Assembly (NCBI RefSeq): GCF_003731765.1
Contig: NZ_MOAL01000006.1
Span: forward strand, 440,563-504,562
Origin: Pseudomonas chlororaphis
GTDB lineage: Bacteria; Pseudomonadota; Gammaproteobacteria; Pseudomonadales; Pseudomonadaceae
DNA: 64,000 nucleotides
Direction: 5' to 3'
Under the pieces are notes generated by a model that had not been told where the DNA came from, did not search any database, and was given only the letters and a program-made list of their open reading frames with translations. This document shows, in pieces, positions 44,235-52,128 of the stretch. Positions within the stretch are counted from its first letter, which is position 1; every line of letters begins with the position of its first letter. Both the position numbers and the translations under genes were made by a program.

Positions 44235-45797
44235 TTAGCCATTCAGGCTGTGCAGCAAGCGGTTGATCAGGGCCAGGGCCTGGTCGTCGCTGATGGCGCT
44301 GCCGAACACATAGTGGTCAGGGCGCACCAGCAGCACCTTGCACTGGCGTTCGTTCATCCACTGCCCCAGCAGCCCGTCCTGTTCCTGATAGTGATCGATC
44401 GGGTCGCCGGCAGCGGGGGCCTGGTCCACCAGACGCACAACCTGCAGCGGCAGGCGTTGCAGGCCCTGGGGCAGCTGTTGCAGCAGGCGCTCGCCGTCAA
44501 AGTCGGCGGCCAGCACCAGGCGCAGGCTTTGCCCGGTGAAGCTGTCGAGCAGGCCTTGCTCGCCGTCACGGTTGCGCACCCGGGGCTGGGGGAACAGTTC
44601 GCCGGCCGCAGGTGAACTGTCGATCAGCCCGGCATTCAGGTGCGGAATCAGCGATTGGCGGATCATGCCGTTGGGCGTGGCGCGCATTTGTTCCAGCAGG
44701 CGCAGGTCACGCTCGGCGGCCCGCTGCGGGTCCCGCTCGCAGATGGTCTGGCCGAAGCTCTTGGCCACCTCGGTGGTGCGTCGCACATGGGGGGCGCGCT
44801 CGGCCTGGTAGCTGTCCAGCAGCCCCGGGGCGGCCAGGTCGCGGTTCACCAGGGCCAGCTTCCACACCAGGTTCAGGGCGTCGCGAATGCCTTGGCACAT
44901 GCCTTGGGCCAGGAACGGCGGGGTCATGTGTGCCGCGTCGCCAAGGAAGAAAATCCGTTCGGCGCGCCACTGGCGCAGGATCAGCGCATGGAAGCGGTAG
45001 CTGGACGCGCGCCAGATCTGATAGTCCTCGGCCGGCAGCCAACGGGCGATCAAGCAGCGGATCGACTCGGGGCGGGCGATGTCCACCGGCGACTCGTCGG
45101 GGTTGATCATGAACTCCCAGCGCCGATGGCGGCCCGGGCCCACCACGAAGGTGCAGGGGCGCTCGGTTTCGCAGTACTGCACGTTGGTCTCCGGCAGGGT
45201 TTCGCCGGCGCCCTCGTTGAGCAGCACGTCCACCACCAGCCACGGCTCGTCGAACGTCAGGTCTTCCATGCCGAGGTCGAGGCGAGTGCGGATCTGGCTG
45301 GTGCCGCCGTCGCAGGCCAGCACATGGCGGGCACTGTAGGTGTGCTCCTGGCCCTGGGCATCACGCACCAGGACTTCGGCCTGCTGCTCGCCGGAACGCA
45401 CATCCAGCACCTCGACGCCCAGTTGCACGCGCACATGGGCGTAGCTGTCGATGCGTGCGCGCAATGCACGCTCCACCGGCGGTTGCGAGAACACGTAGTT
45501 CGGCGACCAGCCCAGCAGGTGCGGCGGCTTGGCGGCGTCGATGCGCTTGATCAGGCGGGCGTCGCTGGACACATAGTGCGAGGCCCGATAGGGCATGGTG
45601 TGGCTGGCAATGGCGTCGGCCAGGCCGAGGTTGTCCAGGGTGCGCATCACTTCGTGGTCGAAGCCCATGGCCCGTGGGTTTTCATAGATGTCGGGGGCCT
45701 TGTCCAGGGCCAGGGTCTTGAGGCCCCAGAGCCCGGCGAGGTTGGCTGCCGTGGCGCCCACCGGGCCCATGCCGACAATGATCAGATCGTAATCCAT
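44235..45797 (-). CDS. FAD-dependent aromatic hydroxylase, MhpA-like
   Basis: A 520-residue class A flavoprotein monooxygenase close to 3-(3-hydroxyphenyl)propionate hydroxylase. The ADP-binding GxGxxG is at residues 9-14 (GMGPVGATAANLAGLWG), followed by RAMGFDHEVMRTLDNLGL. The GD motif is FFLGDAAHMTPPFLAQGMCQGIRDALNLVWKL. It hydroxylates a phenolic ring with NAD(P)H and O2. ATG 45797 has GGAGC upstream. It is the last gene of the FAH-VOC-ALDH-hydroxylase operon. The exact phenol is unknown. Confidence 0.82.
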   Translation of the reverse strand: MDYDLIIVGMGPVGATAANLAGLWGLKTLALDKAPDIYENPRAMGFDHEVMRTLDNLGLADAIASHTMPYRASHYVSSDARLIKRIDAAKPPHLLGWSPNYVFSQPPVERALRARIDSYAHVRVQLGVEVLDVRSGEQQAEVLVRDAQGQEHTYSARHVLACDGGTSQIRTRLDLGMEDLTFDEPWLVVDVLLNEGAGETLPETNVQYCETERPCTFVVGPGRHRRWEFMINPDESPVDIARPESIRCLIARWLPAEDYQIWRASSYRFHALILRQWRAERIFFLGDAAHMTPPFLAQGMCQGIRDALNLVWKLALVNRDLAAPGLLDSYQAERAPHVRRTTEVAKSFGQTICERDPQRAAERDLRLLEQMRATPNGMIRQSLIPHLNAGLIDSSPAAGELFPQPRVRNRDGEQGLLDSFTGQSLRLVLAADFDGERLLQQLPQGLQRLPLQVVRLVDQAPAAGDPIDHYQEQDGLLGQWMNERQCKVLLVRPDHYVFGSAISDDQALALINRLLHSLNG

Positions 45798-45810
45798 GCT
45801 GTGCTCCATC

Positions 45811-45820
45811 TTCTTGTTGT
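45811..45820 (-). promoter_or_regulatory. Crc/Hfq-type A-rich motif, monooxygenase gene
   Basis: ACAACAAGAA on the mRNA, ~13 nt before the start, contains AACAAGAA. Confidence 0.5.
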
Positions 45821-45851
45821 GGTGCCCGGCCGAGGGGAGTGTGGACACGCC

Positions 45852-47282
45852 TCAGGCCTGGGTGTAAGCGGTTTTGACCGTGGTGAAGAATTCCACCGCA
45901 TGGCTGCCCTGTTCCCGAGGGCCGTAGCTGGAAGCTTTGCTGCCGCCAAAGGGCACGTGGTAATCGACCCCGGCGGTGGGGGTGTTGACCATCACCATGC
46001 CGCTCTGCACTTCCTGCTTGAAGTGACTGGCGTGCTTCAGGGACGTGGTGCAGATCGCCGCCGAGAGGCCGAACGGCGTGTCATTGGCCAGTTGCAGGGC
46101 GTGTTCATAATGATCGGCGGCAATCAGGCAGGCCACCGGGCCGAAAATCTCCTCCCGGGCGATGCGCGCCTGGGGATCGGTGTCGACAAACAGTGCCGGG
46201 CTCATGAAGTAGCCGTCGGTGCCTCGCCGCAGCGGTTCGCCGCCCCAGGCCAGGGTCGCACCCTCGGCCTTGCCGATGGCCACGTAGTCCAGGTTCTGCC
46301 GCAGTTGCGCGGCATCGGCCACCGGGCCGATCTGGCTCTGCGGGTCCAGCGCGTGGCCCACCCGCAAGGCTTGCAAACGCTCAGTCAGGGCGGCGGCGAA
46401 GGCCGGGTAGATGGCCTTCTCGACAATCAACCGCGACGACGCCGTGCAGCGTTGCCCGGTGGAGAAGTAAGCGCCTTGTACTGCGCACTCCACCGCCTGA
46501 TCGAGGTCGGCATCGGCCAGCACCACCAGCGGGTTCTTGCCGCCCATTTCCAGTTGCAGCTTGGCGAAGCGCGCCCCAGCCACCTGCATCAACTGGCGCC
46601 CGGTGTCTTGCGAACCGGTGAAGCTGATGGCTTGCACCCGCGGTGCTTCGAGCAGGGCCTGGCCGACCACACTGCCGCGGCCCATCAACAGGTTGAAGGT
46701 GCCGTCCGGCAAGCCGGCGCGGCTGATGATTTCGGCCAGGGCCCAGGCACTGCCGGGCACCAGGTCGGCGGGCTTGAACACCACGCTGTTGCCGTAGGCC
46801 AGGGCCGGGGCGATTTTCCAGGCGGGGATGGCAATCGGGAAATTCCACGGGGTGATGATGCCGACCACGCCCACCGGCCGGCGCAGGATATCCACTTCGA
46901 TTCCCGGGCGTATCGAAGCCAGGTGCTCGCCACGGGCGCGCAGGGTTTCCCCGGCGAAAAACTTGAAGATCTGCCCGGCGCGCACCACTTCCGCCGTGGC
47001 TTCGACCAGGGTTTTGCCTTCTTCCCGGGCCAACAGATGGCCCAGTTCATCTCGGCGTGCGAGCAATTCGCTGCCGATGAAATCCAGGGCATCGGCCCTG
47101 GCTTGCGGGCTTTTGCCGGCCCAGATCGGTTGTGCGTCGCGCGCCGCCAGGATCGCCTGGTACGCGTCGTCGGCGCTGGCCTGGGCGTACAGCCCGACCA
47201 GGTCATGAATGTCCGAAGGGCTGAGGTTCTCCCTGATGCCGCTGCCTTCGACCCACTGTCCCGCTATCAGATTCTTGTGCAT
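45852..47282 (-). CDS. Aldehyde dehydrogenase, semialdehyde type (KGSADH-like)
   Basis: A 476-residue NAD(P)-dependent ALDH. Key parts are the cofactor region ITPWNFPIAIPAWKIAPALAYGNSVVFKPA, FTGSQDTGR, the general-base Glu in LEMGGKNPLVV and the catalytic Cys in FSTGQRCTASSRLIV. The latter strings resemble alpha-ketoglutaric semialdehyde dehydrogenases. In this operon it may oxidise a ring-cleavage semialdehyde (inference). ATG 47282 is preferred over a longer frame without protein character. Confidence 0.85.
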   Translation of the reverse strand: MHKNLIAGQWVEGSGIRENLSPSDIHDLVGLYAQASADDAYQAILAARDAQPIWAGKSPQARADALDFIGSELLARRDELGHLLAREEGKTLVEATAEVVRAGQIFKFFAGETLRARGEHLASIRPGIEVDILRRPVGVVGIITPWNFPIAIPAWKIAPALAYGNSVVFKPADLVPGSAWALAEIISRAGLPDGTFNLLMGRGSVVGQALLEAPRVQAISFTGSQDTGRQLMQVAGARFAKLQLEMGGKNPLVVLADADLDQAVECAVQGAYFSTGQRCTASSRLIVEKAIYPAFAAALTERLQALRVGHALDPQSQIGPVADAAQLRQNLDYVAIGKAEGATLAWGGEPLRRGTDGYFMSPALFVDTDPQARIAREEIFGPVACLIAADHYEHALQLANDTPFGLSAAICTTSLKHASHFKQEVQSGMVMVNTPTAGVDYHVPFGGSKASSYGPREQGSHAVEFFTTVKTAYTQA

Positions 47283-47341
47283 GGCATGACTCTGCGTGCA
47301 TGTGTGGGCGACCGGCCCGACGCCGGTCGCCGCCAAGGGGC

Positions 47342-47899
47342 TTACCAGCGCACGCGCTGTTGGGCGATGCGCTCACTGATCGATTGCATCCACTCGTCTC
47401 GGGTCTGGAAGCCCGGGCGACGCTTGCACATGGCCAGGGTCTGGGCCCGGATCTGCTCGGCGCTCTGCTCCAGGTCCAGGGGCTCGCGGCACGGCTGGTT
47501 GGTGTAGTAGGGCGCGTCGACGTACATCTCGATCGGGTTGCCTTCCGGGTCCTTGAAGTACAGGGACCAGGCATTGCCGTGGTCGACCTGGTCGATCGGC
47601 CCGATGCCGTTGGCCTTGGCGAACTGGTAGTAGCGCTGCAGGTCTTCGAGGGAGTCGAGGAGGAACGACAGCTGGTTGATCGGGTTGAAAGCCAGGTCCA
47701 CCGGCTTGCCGTCAAACAACACCAGTTGATGGTGGACCTCGGGGTTCTGGGTCATGAAGAACAGGCGGTGACCGGTGGAGGCCACGCCCTTGTCGCTGAC
47801 GATAAAGCCCAGCTTGCTGCAATAGAACTCGACCATGTTGTCCAGGTCGGCGCAGAAGGTCCCGGTGTGGGTGAAGTTGATTCGCGGAAGGGTGTTCAT
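47342..47899 (-). CDS. VOC-family extradiol dioxygenase-like protein
   Basis: A 185-residue single-domain vicinal oxygen chelate protein. Candidate metal ligands are His in NFTHTGTF, His in EVHHQLVLF and Glu in PEGNPIEMYVD, giving the 2-His-1-carboxylate set. The length fits a one-module extradiol enzyme. Together with the hydroxylase it suggests ring hydroxylation followed by meta cleavage. A lyase or isomerase role remains possible. Confidence 0.75.
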   Translation of the reverse strand: MNTLPRINFTHTGTFCADLDNMVEFYCSKLGFIVSDKGVASTGHRLFFMTQNPEVHHQLVLFDGKPVDLAFNPINQLSFLLDSLEDLQRYYQFAKANGIGPIDQVDHGNAWSLYFKDPEGNPIEMYVDAPYYTNQPCREPLDLEQSAEQIRAQTLAMCKRRPGFQTRDEWMQSISERIAQQRVRW

Positions 47900-47941
47900 G
47901 CTTGGCTCCTGATTATTGTCATTGTTTGCGCGAAGCGTGCT

Positions 47942-48793
47942 TCAGGCCTCGTCGGCCACGGGGTTGGACAGGGTGCCAATCTGCGTAATCACCACCTCGA
48001 ACACATCCCCCGGCTTGAGGAAAATCGGCGGCGTGCGCTTGAAGCCGATGCCGCTCGGGGTGCCGGTGGCGAGGATGTCTCCGGGGTTCCAGGTCAGGGC
48101 CTTGGACACGTAGGCGATCAGGGTCGGGATGTCGAACGCCAGCTCGTCCAGGGAACCTTCCTGCAACTGCTCGCCGTTGAGAATGCCGCGAACTTGCAGC
48201 GCGCGATAGTCGGCAATTTCATCGGCCGTCACCAGCCATGGGCCCAAGGCACCGGTGCTGCGGAAGGTCTTGCCCATGCCGTATTGGTGGGTGTGGAACT
48301 GCCAGTCGCGCACGCTGGCGTCGTTGAAGCAGGTGTAGCCCGCGACGTGGTCCATGGCGTCTTCGACGGCGATGTGGGCGCCGCCCTTGCCGATCACCAC
48401 CGCCAGCTCCGCCTCAAAGTCGAACTGCTCGGACACCACCGGGCGCAGCAGCGGTTCGCCGTGGGCCAGCAGGGTTTCGGCAAAGCGTTGGAAGATCACC
48501 GGGTACTGGCCGACCTTGCGCCCGGCTTCCTCGGCGTGGGCCACGTAGTTGATGCCGACGCAGATGACTTTGCCCGGCGCCGGGATCACCGGGGCCAGTT
48601 GCACGCTGCTCAACGGGTAGTCGGGCTGCACGTCGGCGACCCGCGAGCGGGCCTGTTGCAACAGTTCTGGATCGGCCAGCAGGGCCGCGAGGTTATCGAC
48701 ACCGGGGAACTGCTTGCCCAGGTCGATGACGTGGTCGTCGACCACGGCGCCGAAACAGGCTTGCTGGTTGTGGTGATAGGAGATCAGTTTCAT
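47942..48793 (-). CDS. Fumarylacetoacetate hydrolase family protein
   Basis: A 283-residue FAH-family enzyme: CVGINYVAHAEEAG, DFEAELAVVIGKGGAHI and ATGTPSGIGFKRTPPIFLKPGD are the family's metal and substrate regions. Members hydrolyse, hydrate or decarboxylate oxo-acids after ring cleavage. It heads the degradation operon and faces the AA_synth gene across a promoter region holding TTTGTGCATAAA. MKLISYHH at 48793 is the chosen start. Confidence 0.85.
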   Translation of the reverse strand: MKLISYHHNQQACFGAVVDDHVIDLGKQFPGVDNLAALLADPELLQQARSRVADVQPDYPLSSVQLAPVIPAPGKVICVGINYVAHAEEAGRKVGQYPVIFQRFAETLLAHGEPLLRPVVSEQFDFEAELAVVIGKGGAHIAVEDAMDHVAGYTCFNDASVRDWQFHTHQYGMGKTFRSTGALGPWLVTADEIADYRALQVRGILNGEQLQEGSLDELAFDIPTLIAYVSKALTWNPGDILATGTPSGIGFKRTPPIFLKPGDVFEVVITQIGTLSNPVADEA

Positions 48794-48808
48794 GGAGTGC
48801 ATTTCCTT

Positions 48809-48820
48809 TTTGTGCATAAA
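48809..48820. promoter_or_regulatory. Candidate GntR operator, FAH/AA_synth divergent promoter
   Basis: TTTGTGCATAAA, one base from the perfect palindrome at 41321, sits 16 bp from the FAH start. Confidence 0.6.
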
Positions 48821-48911
48821 ACATAATTTCTTGCACCATACATTACATAATGCATATTATGGAAGCCCGCCAAGCAACTTCTTACAGGCGGGTGTCTGCC
48901 GGAGATCAAGC

Positions 48912-49493
48912 ATGTCGTTGGTGAAGATCCGCAAATTCAAACTGGATATAGAAGAAGTGCATCACGAGGGCGGGCCGGTGGTGGCCGAGCCCCTGTTGAT
49001 CGCCGTGGCCGTGGCCGTGGTGGAGAACCCCTACGCCGGGCGCTATGAAGAAAACCTGCTGCCGTTCATGGAGCAGTTGCGGGCCCTGGGCAGCGAGTTG
49101 TCCCAGCGTTTGATCAGCGCCCTGGGCGGTGCGGATCGGGTCCAGGCCTATGGCAAGGGCGCCATCGTCGGTGAAGACGGCGAACTGGAGCACGGCGCGG
49201 TGTGGCACGAGGCCGGCGGCTGGGCCATGCGTGAAGCCCTGGGCAACCCCAAGGCGATTGTCCCGGCGGCCAAAAGCATTGCCGGGCCCGGCGCGCGAAT
49301 CATGATTCCCCTGGGGCATATCCAGGCCGCCTACGTGCGCAGCCACTTCGGCGTGGCCGAGATGACCCTGTGGGATGGCCCGCGGCGCAACGAAATTGCC
49401 TTCGGTTTGGCCATGGCCACCGGCGGCCGAATTCACGCGCGCATTGGCGGCCTGGCGGCCGAAGCGATTAAAGGTGAGGACGGCCTGCGCTGA
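48912..49493 (+). CDS. Amino acid synthesis (PF06684) family protein
   Basis: A 193-residue protein of the poorly defined 'amino acid synthesis' family: VENPYAGRYEENLLPFMEQLRALGSEL, then AVWHEAGGWAMREALGNPKAIVPAAKSIAGPGARIMIPLGHI. Despite the name, members sit in catabolic clusters beside flavin reductases and FAH proteins and have no firm activity. GGAGA precedes the ATG. It heads the divergent set with alcohol dehydrogenase, cupin and FMN reductase. Confidence 0.8.
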   Translation: MSLVKIRKFKLDIEEVHHEGGPVVAEPLLIAVAVAVVENPYAGRYEENLLPFMEQLRALGSELSQRLISALGGADRVQAYGKGAIVGEDGELEHGAVWHEAGGWAMREALGNPKAIVPAAKSIAGPGARIMIPLGHIQAAYVRSHFGVAEMTLWDGPRRNEIAFGLAMATGGRIHARIGGLAAEAIKGEDGLR

Positions 49494-49548
49494 GCCCCAT
49501 GAATTCTGTATAAAAGGCGTGCCTGCCCCCTGCAGGCCGCCGCCCGAG

Positions 49549-49562
49549 AACAACAACAAAAA
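49549..49562 (+). promoter_or_regulatory. Crc/Hfq-type A-rich motif, alcohol dehydrogenase gene
   Basis: AACAACAACAAAAA lies ~15 nt before the start, just before GGAG, and matches AAnAAnAA. Confidence 0.55.
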
Positions 49563-49576
49563 GTGTGGAGAATGTG

Positions 49577-50692
49577 ATGAGCCCGAAAATGATGCGTGCG
49601 GCACGGATGTACGAAGGCGGCCAGCCGATGCAAATCGAACAGGTGCCAGTCCCGGCGATTCGCCCCACCGAAGTGCTGGTCAAGGTCGCCGCTTGCGGCA
49701 TCGTGCCCAACCTGCACAACATCCTCACTAACTGGGTCAAATGGTTCCCCCATCTGCCGCTGCCTAAGCTGCCGGCAATCTTCGGCCTGGACCCGACCGG
49801 GGTGATCGAGGCGGTGGGCGACCAGGTCTACGACTTCAAGCCCGGTGACCGGGTCTACGTCAACCCGGCCCGCTACTGCGGTTCGTGCCGCGCCTGCCGC
49901 GCCGGCAACACCACTGGCTGCAGCGCCTACACCTTCAACGGTTACTTCGGCTTTACCCCGCGCAGCCCACGGATGTTCGAGGACTACCCCTACGGCGGCC
50001 TCTGTGAATACATGCCCGCGCCGCAGTACAGCCTGGTGCGCCTGCCCGACAACCTGAGCTTTGAAACCGCCGCGCGCCTGGGCTACCTGGGCACTGCCTA
50101 CCGGGCCTTGCTCAAGGCCAATGTCGGCCCGGGCAGCACCGTTTTGATCAACGGCATCACCGGCACCCTGGGCCTGGGCGCGGTGGCCCTGGCCTTGGCC
50201 ATGGGCGCGCGCAAGATCCTCGGCACCGCGCGCAACGAAACCCTGTTCCAGCGGGTCAAGGACCTGGCCGCGCCGGGGCGCATCGAGATCCTCTCCCTGG
50301 GCTCGTGCCCGACCTACGAGTGGACCGACCGCATCACCGGCGGCGAAGGCCTGGACGCGGTGATCGACGCTCTTGGCCCGGGCGCCCCGGCTGCCGGCCT
50401 GGTGGAGGCCATGCGTGGCCTGCACCGTGGTGGCGTGCTGGTGAACATCGGCGCGGTGTCCGGTGAAGTGCCCCTGGACCTGCACTGGATGATGGACAAC
50501 GACATCCAGCTCAGCGGCTCGGCCTGGTTCACCACCGGCCAGGGTCAGAACATGGCCGACATGGTCGAGTCCGGCGCCCTGGACTTGTCGTTTTTCGAGC
50601 ACAGCGTGTTTGCCCTGGAAGACGTCAACCAGGCCATCAGCGGCATCGAGAATCGCCAGGGCGGTTTTGGCAACTTCGTGATTCGTCCTTGA
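49577..50692 (+). CDS. Zinc-type MDR alcohol dehydrogenase
   Basis: A 371-residue medium-chain dehydrogenase/reductase. Seen are the GroES-like part (EVLVKVAACGIVP), a structural-zinc loop CGSCRACRAGNTTGC, and the Rossmann part STVLINGITGTLGLGAVALALAMGA. The catalytic-zinc segment is unusual (CGIVPNLHN). It oxidises an alcohol or reduces an aldehyde/enone with NAD(P). GGAG precedes ATG 49577. It lies downstream of the AA_synth gene in the same transcription direction. Confidence 0.82.
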   Translation: MSPKMMRAARMYEGGQPMQIEQVPVPAIRPTEVLVKVAACGIVPNLHNILTNWVKWFPHLPLPKLPAIFGLDPTGVIEAVGDQVYDFKPGDRVYVNPARYCGSCRACRAGNTTGCSAYTFNGYFGFTPRSPRMFEDYPYGGLCEYMPAPQYSLVRLPDNLSFETAARLGYLGTAYRALLKANVGPGSTVLINGITGTLGLGAVALALAMGARKILGTARNETLFQRVKDLAAPGRIEILSLGSCPTYEWTDRITGGEGLDAVIDALGPGAPAAGLVEAMRGLHRGGVLVNIGAVSGEVPLDLHWMMDNDIQLSGSAWFTTGQGQNMADMVESGALDLSFFEHSVFALEDVNQAISGIENRQGGFGNFVIRP

Positions 50693-50752
50693 ACCGAGGT
50701 CGGGGCCGCCGCCTGGCGCGCCCCGGTCAACGCCAGGGCAGGAGAGGGCAGT

Positions 50753-51283
50753 ATGCAGATTCGTAGAGTGGTAACCGGCCACGACGAGCAGGGTAAGTCG
50801 GTGTTTGTCAGCGACGCCAGTGCAGCGCGGGCCAAGGATTTCAGTGACATCCCGGGTTATGGCTTCAGTCAGGTGTGGAGCCGCGACGGTGCATCCGACG
50901 CCGACCAGAGCACCTTTGGCGGCTCGTTGCTGCCAGGGGTGGGCGGCTCGTCCTTATTGATGATCAGCCTGCCGCCGGATTCGGTGATGGCCGCGCCCCT
51001 GAACCCGCAGCGGGCCTTGGGCGAGATGGTCGAGGCGCTGCCGGGGCTGATCGAGTGTTTTGAACCCGAGGCGCCGGGCATGCACCGCACGCCGACCCTG
51101 GATTATGTGGTGATCCTCGAAGGCGAGTTGTGGCTGGAGCTGGACAATGGCGAGCAGCGCCTGGTGCGCAGCGGCGACGTGGTGATCCAGCAGGGCACCC
51201 GGCATGCCTGGCGCAACAAGTCCGAACGCCCGGCCCGGGCCGCGGTGTTTATGCAGGGCCTGGCCCAGGGAGGCCAGCCATGA
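50753..51283 (+). CDS. Cupin domain protein
   Basis: A 176-residue cupin. Motif 1 is around MHRTPTLDYVVILEGELWLELDNGE and motif 2 around GDVVIQQGTRHAWRN, with a His in each. It may be a dioxygenase, an isomerase or a small-molecule sensor. Its stop overlaps the FMN-reductase start (ATGA). Confidence 0.8.
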   Translation: MQIRRVVTGHDEQGKSVFVSDASAARAKDFSDIPGYGFSQVWSRDGASDADQSTFGGSLLPGVGGSSLLMISLPPDSVMAAPLNPQRALGEMVEALPGLIECFEPEAPGMHRTPTLDYVVILEGELWLELDNGEQRLVRSGDVVIQQGTRHAWRNKSERPARAAVFMQGLAQGGQP

Positions 51284-51831
51284 GCGCGACCCTGAACCTG
51301 CTGGGCCTGTCCGGCAGCCTGCGTCGGCACTCGGCCCACAGCGCGGTGCTGCTCAGCGTGGCTGAAGCGTTGCCGCCCGAGGTGCGCCTGACGCTGCACG
51401 GCTTGCAGGATGTGCCGCCCTACAACGAAGACCATGACGGCCCGAATGCACCGCCAGCCGTGCTGGCCTTGCGCGCGGCGGTGGCGGCGGCCGATGGCCT
51501 GTTGATCGGTTCGCCGGAGTACAACCACGGCATGTCCGGGGTGCTGAAAAACGCCCTCGACTGGTTGTCCCGGCCCCACGGTCGCTCGGTGCTGACCGGG
51601 CGTGCGGTGTTGACCTTTACCGCCTCGCCGGCCTTTACCGGCGGCGCCCGGGCCCATCAGCAATTGAATGAAACCCTGTGGGCGGTGCAGGCACGGCAGG
51701 TGGTCTATCCGCAGATCGTGATCGGCAGCGTGGCCGGCAAGATCGTCGACGGGCGCCTGGTGGACGAAGCGGCGCGCAGTTTCCTGATGGCCGGGGTCGG
51801 CCTGTTGATCGAGCAAGCCCAAGCCTCCTAA
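51280..51831 (+). CDS. NADPH-dependent FMN reductase
   Basis: A 183-residue flavodoxin-fold reductase: GLSGSLRRHSAHSAVLLSVAEAL binds the FMN phosphate, and GSPEYNHGMSGVLKNALDWL is the family signature. It can supply reduced flavin to a monooxygenase or reduce a quinone intermediate. Coupled by a 4-bp overlap to the cupin gene. Confidence 0.88.
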   Translation: MSATLNLLGLSGSLRRHSAHSAVLLSVAEALPPEVRLTLHGLQDVPPYNEDHDGPNAPPAVLALRAAVAAADGLLIGSPEYNHGMSGVLKNALDWLSRPHGRSVLTGRAVLTFTASPAFTGGARAHQQLNETLWAVQARQVVYPQIVIGSVAGKIVDGRLVDEAARSFLMAGVGLLIEQAQAS

Positions 51832-52128
51832 ACGCGCACGGTGCGGGTGAGGGCGCGGAGGTCGCCTTCGTCCGAGCCGCCGATGCGCCGGCAACACTTC
51901 ACCTCCCCAGCCCGGCGCAACATTCTTGGCCGCGGCGCATTACAGCAATCGACCGCGTTGCCGATAACAGCGATATGGAATCACTGGGCCGTGCGTGGCC
52001 AGTTTCCCAGGCAGGAGGGTGGCGGTTGCATGGGGCCGGAAAGAGCCCAATCACCGCAGCTTCGACGGCGTCGCCTATCCTGAGGTTTTCGGCTTATAGC
52101 TGCTCTTCCTGCTTTCGGTGCTGCCCCT

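Noticed and set aside
44640-47507. Long plus-strand open frame (955 codons) opposite the hydroxylase and dehydrogenase genes
   Set aside because: Low-complexity antisense composition and no motif; it spans two real genes on the other strand.
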